Shown here: positions 3,367 through 5,782 of the stretch, one piece after another
How positions within the stretch are numbered: the stretch's first letter is position 1
Layout: every line of letters begins with the position of its first letter
Assembly (NCBI GenBank): GCA_030616195.1
Contig: JAUWXW010000124.1
Location: 1-5,782, forward strand
DNA: 5,782 nt
Direction of reading: 5' to 3'
Origin: Chloroflexota bacterium
GTDB lineage: Bacteria > Chloroflexota > Dehalococcoidia > RBG-13-53-26
Notes under the pieces: model-generated
What the model was told of the DNA's origin: nothing
Databases searched by the model: none
Seen by the model: the letters and a program-made list of their open reading frames with translations, nothing else
Position numbers and translations under genes: made by a program

Positions 3367-5310
3367 TTATCGCCATTCCACCTGATAAACAGGCACCGCT
3401 TCCTTCTTACCCTTGAAATACTGAGGCTCTAGCGCTTTAGCCGAAATCTTTCCCTTTCCTTGCTCATAGGTTTGATCGGAGATCCAGACCTCTCCTCCGG
3501 GTGCAGCACCACAAAGTCGAGAAGCCAGATTGACCGCGTCGCCGATAACGGTATACTCCAGGCGACCGGCGGAGCCTACGTTGCCGGCAATTGCCGGACC
3601 GGTATTTATCCCGAAGCCAAACTGCACCTGAGGCAAATCCGGGTTTTGCTGCTGCATCTCATTGATGGCCTGCTGTGATTCTGTGGCAGCTCTTACTGCC
3701 AGCAGGGCGTGCTCCGGCTGAGATTGAGGGGCATTCCATACCGCCATAATATTATCACCGGCAAATTTATTGATCATGCCATCGTTAGCCAGGATGCGGT
3801 CAATGATAACCGAGAAATACTGGTTCAGCATGTTCACAATCTCGTCTGGGGGCATTTGCTCGCTAAGTTGAGTGAAACCGCGGATATCGGTGAAAAGCAC
3901 TGTCACCTCACGCTCTTCACCCCCAAGCCTGAGGTCCTCAGTGTCAGATAGCCTGAGTATCTCGCCAGCTACCTCAGGAGACACGTATTTGCCAAACAGG
4001 TCCTTGACCTCACGCTTGTCAACCTGCTCTGCTGTAATGCGGGAAATGATGCTGCCGACATATATCACCAGCACGCCTATCGGGGGATAGATGAAGTTCA
4101 TGATATAACCCGGGCCGTAAAACGAATACACGGCCACCGCCACGTAGCCCGCTACGAGCCCAAACGTCAGGACACCACCCCAGCGCAGGCTCAGCCACGG
4201 CAGGGCCAAGCCGGCTATGATAACCAGCAGAAGTACGGTGCGAAAGGTGGACGTATCACTGACTTCCCTGAGAAAGTCCTTGGTGAGAATGGTGTGGATG
4301 GCGTTGGCGTGGACCTCCACACCCCACATCTTCGTACCGGAAGTCGGCGTTACCCAGTAGTCAGACAGGCCTTTGGCCGTCACCCCCACCAATACAATAT
4401 TGTGTTTGACCAGCTCAGGGTCGAAATCGTTCATGATGATTTTCCAGTAGGGGATGGTGGTGAAAGTTCCAGGCGGGCCTGCATAGCCTATGCGCATACT
4501 TGTAGAGCCGCTGACCGGAATGTCGCGGTCAAGCATGTGCAGTGACCCATCTTTGATAGTGTAGTCATCGGGATACTGAACGGGATTGAAGGTATGGAGT
4601 ATGGCCAGGGAGAGGGAGGGATACCTCTGTTCTTCAGCGTCCCTTATCACCAGCGGCAGGCGTCTCACCTTCTCGTCGGAGTCGGGGAGCACGTTGGCAT
4701 GACCTATTGCTGGAGAGGCCTGTTCTAGCTCAGGGGTTGGGCGGAGGATTTCTTCAAAGACTTTCTCGCCCCCGTCTGAAGCTAGCGGCTCTATTCCCAG
4801 AATAGGCTGGACTACATTGCCAGCTTCCTCCATAGCTTGGCCCAGGAGCTCGTCTCCCAGGATGTCTTCGCCAGCAGCATTGACTCTAACCTCGTTAGAG
4901 GTTTCGGCGAAAATAACGTCGAGACCGATAACCCTTGCCTGCGCATTGGCCAGGTTTCGGATGGCTTGGGCGTGACGGGAGCGAGGCCACTCGCTCCATT
5001 TCTCGCCTTCTCCTTCAACCACAATCCACTTCTCCTCCTCTGCGACCCACTCAAATGCCGTTGCCAGGGTGGCATCGTCAATGGCAGCAATAACGACATT
5101 GGGAGAGGCAGACTGGGAGGCGAAGAGCTGGTCAGATAGCGTCAACTGGTAGCTGGCGAAGGGACCGGGCAGGGTTATCAGGGCGAAGACGATGCCAAGG
5201 GCGAGAAGTATGGCGGTGTGTAGGAGCAGACGGCGCCGCCGCTTGCCCAGCTTGGCCCACTCAGCCCGCATCCTGGACCTGGCTCTATCTATTCTGTTTG
5301 GCAGCTTCAT
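3367..5310 (-). CDS. CHASE2-domain membrane adenylate cyclase (class III)
   Basis: A complete 647-residue receptor cyclase that should make cAMP from ATP. After a basic N-terminus, helix 1 spans about 29-47. An extracytoplasmic CHASE2 sensor follows (about 50-345: NVVIAAIDDATL, WPRSRHAQAI, VIGLDVIFAE, IVLVGVTAKGLSD, GVEVHANAIHTIL). Three helices lie at about 358-376, 379-397 and 402-423. The linker FGKYVSPEV (439-447) leads to the class III catalytic domain (about 465-647). Both metal Asp are present (D475 in FTDIRGF, D519 in KFAGD), as are the ATP-selecting Lys515 and the transition-state Asn594 and Arg598 in GDAVNLASR. Thr587 replaces the usual Asp, as in class IIIb enzymes. An acidic, Trp-rich insertion at about 87-107 is unusual. 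ATG 5310 is the first start after an in-frame TGA, but has no clear Shine-Dalgarno site; ATG 5271 (Met14) is an alternative. The sensed ligand is unknown. Confidence 0.95.
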   Translation of the reverse strand: MKLPNRIDRARSRMRAEWAKLGKRRRRLLLHTAILLALGIVFALITLPGPFASYQLTLSDQLFASQSASPNVVIAAIDDATLATAFEWVAEEEKWIVVEGEGEKWSEWPRSRHAQAIRNLANAQARVIGLDVIFAETSNEVRVNAAGEDILGDELLGQAMEEAGNVVQPILGIEPLASDGGEKVFEEILRPTPELEQASPAIGHANVLPDSDEKVRRLPLVIRDAEEQRYPSLSLAILHTFNPVQYPDDYTIKDGSLHMLDRDIPVSGSTSMRIGYAGPPGTFTTIPYWKIIMNDFDPELVKHNIVLVGVTAKGLSDYWVTPTSGTKMWGVEVHANAIHTILTKDFLREVSDTSTFRTVLLLVIIAGLALPWLSLRWGGVLTFGLVAGYVAVAVYSFYGPGYIMNFIYPPIGVLVIYVGSIISRITAEQVDKREVKDLFGKYVSPEVAGEILRLSDTEDLRLGGEEREVTVLFTDIRGFTQLSEQMPPDEIVNMLNQYFSVIIDRILANDGMINKFAGDNIMAVWNAPQSQPEHALLAVRAATESQQAINEMQQQNPDLPQVQFGFGINTGPAIAGNVGSAGRLEYTVIGDAVNLASRLCGAAPGGEVWISDQTYEQGKGKISAKALEPQYFKGKKEAVPVYQVEWR

Positions 5311-5580
5311 GATAAGCGTCCGTCAGTTATTGGGCTGGGGGAGTGCCTGCTCTCTCTTGCTTACGGCTTTCTGTCAGACCATGCTCACAAAGTAGCGCGA
5401 CGCTGGTATGACTCTAATGGTGAGCAAAGTCAAAACGAAGAACGTCAGGCGCTTCTCCCGACAGAACTTGGCTCAGGGTGACGGGTGAGCAGCCTCTAGA
5501 CGCGCTATTCTTCGGCTTGAGGTGTTGCTCTATCTTTATCCAGGGCATTTTACCCGTAGACGGGTTTACTAACCCTCAGG
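5311..5580. other. Intergenic stretch between the cyclase and PKD-protein genes
   Basis: About 270 bases with no supportable gene; the longest minus-strand candidate here is a 44-codon frame (MPWIKIEQHL...) without a ribosome binding site. The only structure seen is a small inverted repeat at 5552-5565, described separately. I found no convincing promoter for the cyclase. Confidence 0.55.
5552..5565. repeat. Short inverted repeat downstream of the PKD-protein gene
   Basis: ACCCGT and ACGGGT form a perfect 6-bp inverted repeat with two bases between, 15 bases past the stop of the minus-strand PKD gene. The loop is too small for a normal RNA hairpin unless the closing pairs open, and no T-tract follows. 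It is a weak candidate for a terminator or binding site. Confidence 0.3.
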
Positions 5581-5782
5581 TTAAGGCTGTATAACGAGAA
5601 CGTAAATCTCCTTGCTCATCTTGTCTTTCGGGGCAGGGACTCCCTCCTCGAGTGGAACACCTTCAACCTCCAGGGTGACCACGTACATGCCCCCTTTGGC
5701 GTAAACGTGAGATGGATTCATTTCGGTGCTGGTGTCCCCATCGCCGAACTCCCACGAGTAGTCGGGGATATCGCCGGGAGAC
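5581..5782 (-). CDS. C-terminal end of a PKD-domain protein (5' part outside window)
   Basis: The final 66 codons and TAA stop (5583-5581) of a gene entering from the right edge. The residues include DYSWEFGDGDTSTEMNPSHVY, then GGMYVVTLEVEG. This is the hallmark of a PKD domain, an immunoglobulin-like beta-sandwich: W-x-F-G-D-G-x-x-S/T followed by a P-x-H-x-Y motif and a 'G-x-Y-x-V-x-L-x-V' strand. PKD domains usually occur as spacers or binding modules in secreted or surface proteins such as proteases, glycosidases and S-layer-associated proteins. The sequence ends soon after the last strand (IYVLVIQP) with no sorting signal or C-terminal anchor. What precedes it is not visible, so overall function cannot be given. 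It lies on the same strand as the cyclase, 270 bases upstream of it; co-transcription is possible but unsupported. Confidence 0.85.
   Translation of the reverse strand, partial: SPGDIPDYSWEFGDGDTSTEMNPSHVYAKGGMYVVTLEVEGVPLEEGVPAPKDKMSKEIYVLVIQP

Noticed and set aside
3460..5139. Open frames opposite or out of frame with the cyclase gene (such as 3460-3678, 4294-4545, 4812-5099, 4837-5139)
   Set aside because: The CHASE2-cyclase frame is intact with all catalytic motifs; the others have no recognisable content.
5406..5434. Possible minus-strand promoter for the cyclase (TTGACT at 5434-5429)
   Set aside because: The element 17 bases downstream (TCATAC) matches the -10 consensus at only 2 of 6 positions.
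1..5782. tRNA or rRNA genes, defence systems, integrase or attachment sites
   Set aside because: I looked on both strands and saw no tRNA-like fold with a CCA end, no rRNA-like sequence, and no recognisable defence or recombinase gene.

Overview
The window (5,782 bases, moderately GC-rich) looks like chromosomal DNA of a free-living, probably uncultured bacterium. A CIRCE operator (the HrcA heat-shock system) next to a type A DnaJ, a sigma-A-like promoter, strong Shine-Dalgarno sites, a PKD surface protein, a CHASE2 adenylate cyclase and intergenic repeats of the 'GTCATTGCGAG ... CTCGCAATGAC' type together suggest a Chloroflexota (Dehalococcoidia-like) genome. That placement is an impression from gene style and repeat type, not from a search.

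Layout. Positions 1-711 (minus) hold the first 237 codons of a membrane-anchored protein: one N-terminal transmembrane helix, about 100 residues of coiled coil, then the start of a transglutaminase-like domain. The window ends exactly on the likely catalytic Cys. A divergent intergenic region of about 310 bases follows, with a 41-base hairpin. Next is a small EthD-type alpha/beta-barrel protein (1023-1361, plus). Positions 1362-1746 are non-coding and carry a 224-bp composite repeat bounded by 12-bp inverted repeats. A promoter and a perfect CIRCE element (1747-1777) then precede an apparent two-gene heat-shock operon: an FmdB-type zinc-ribbon protein (1804-2097) and DnaJ (2115-3227).

A short convergent intergenic region with a GC-rich hairpin (3253-3300) separates dnaJ from a complete CHASE2-adenylate cyclase (3367-5310, minus). 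About 270 bases without a convincing gene follow, and the window closes with the C-terminal 66 residues of a PKD-domain protein (5581-5781, minus).

Functionally, the zinc-ribbon/DnaJ pair is stress-controlled protein quality control. The cyclase is a predicted membrane receptor that makes cAMP. The transglutaminase-like and PKD proteins are probably envelope or extracellular proteins. I do not see an obvious new multi-gene system. The points most worth checking are the CIRCE-controlled zinc-ribbon gene, an acidic insertion in the CHASE2 domain, the coiled-coil/transglutaminase architecture and the two intergenic inverted-repeat structures.
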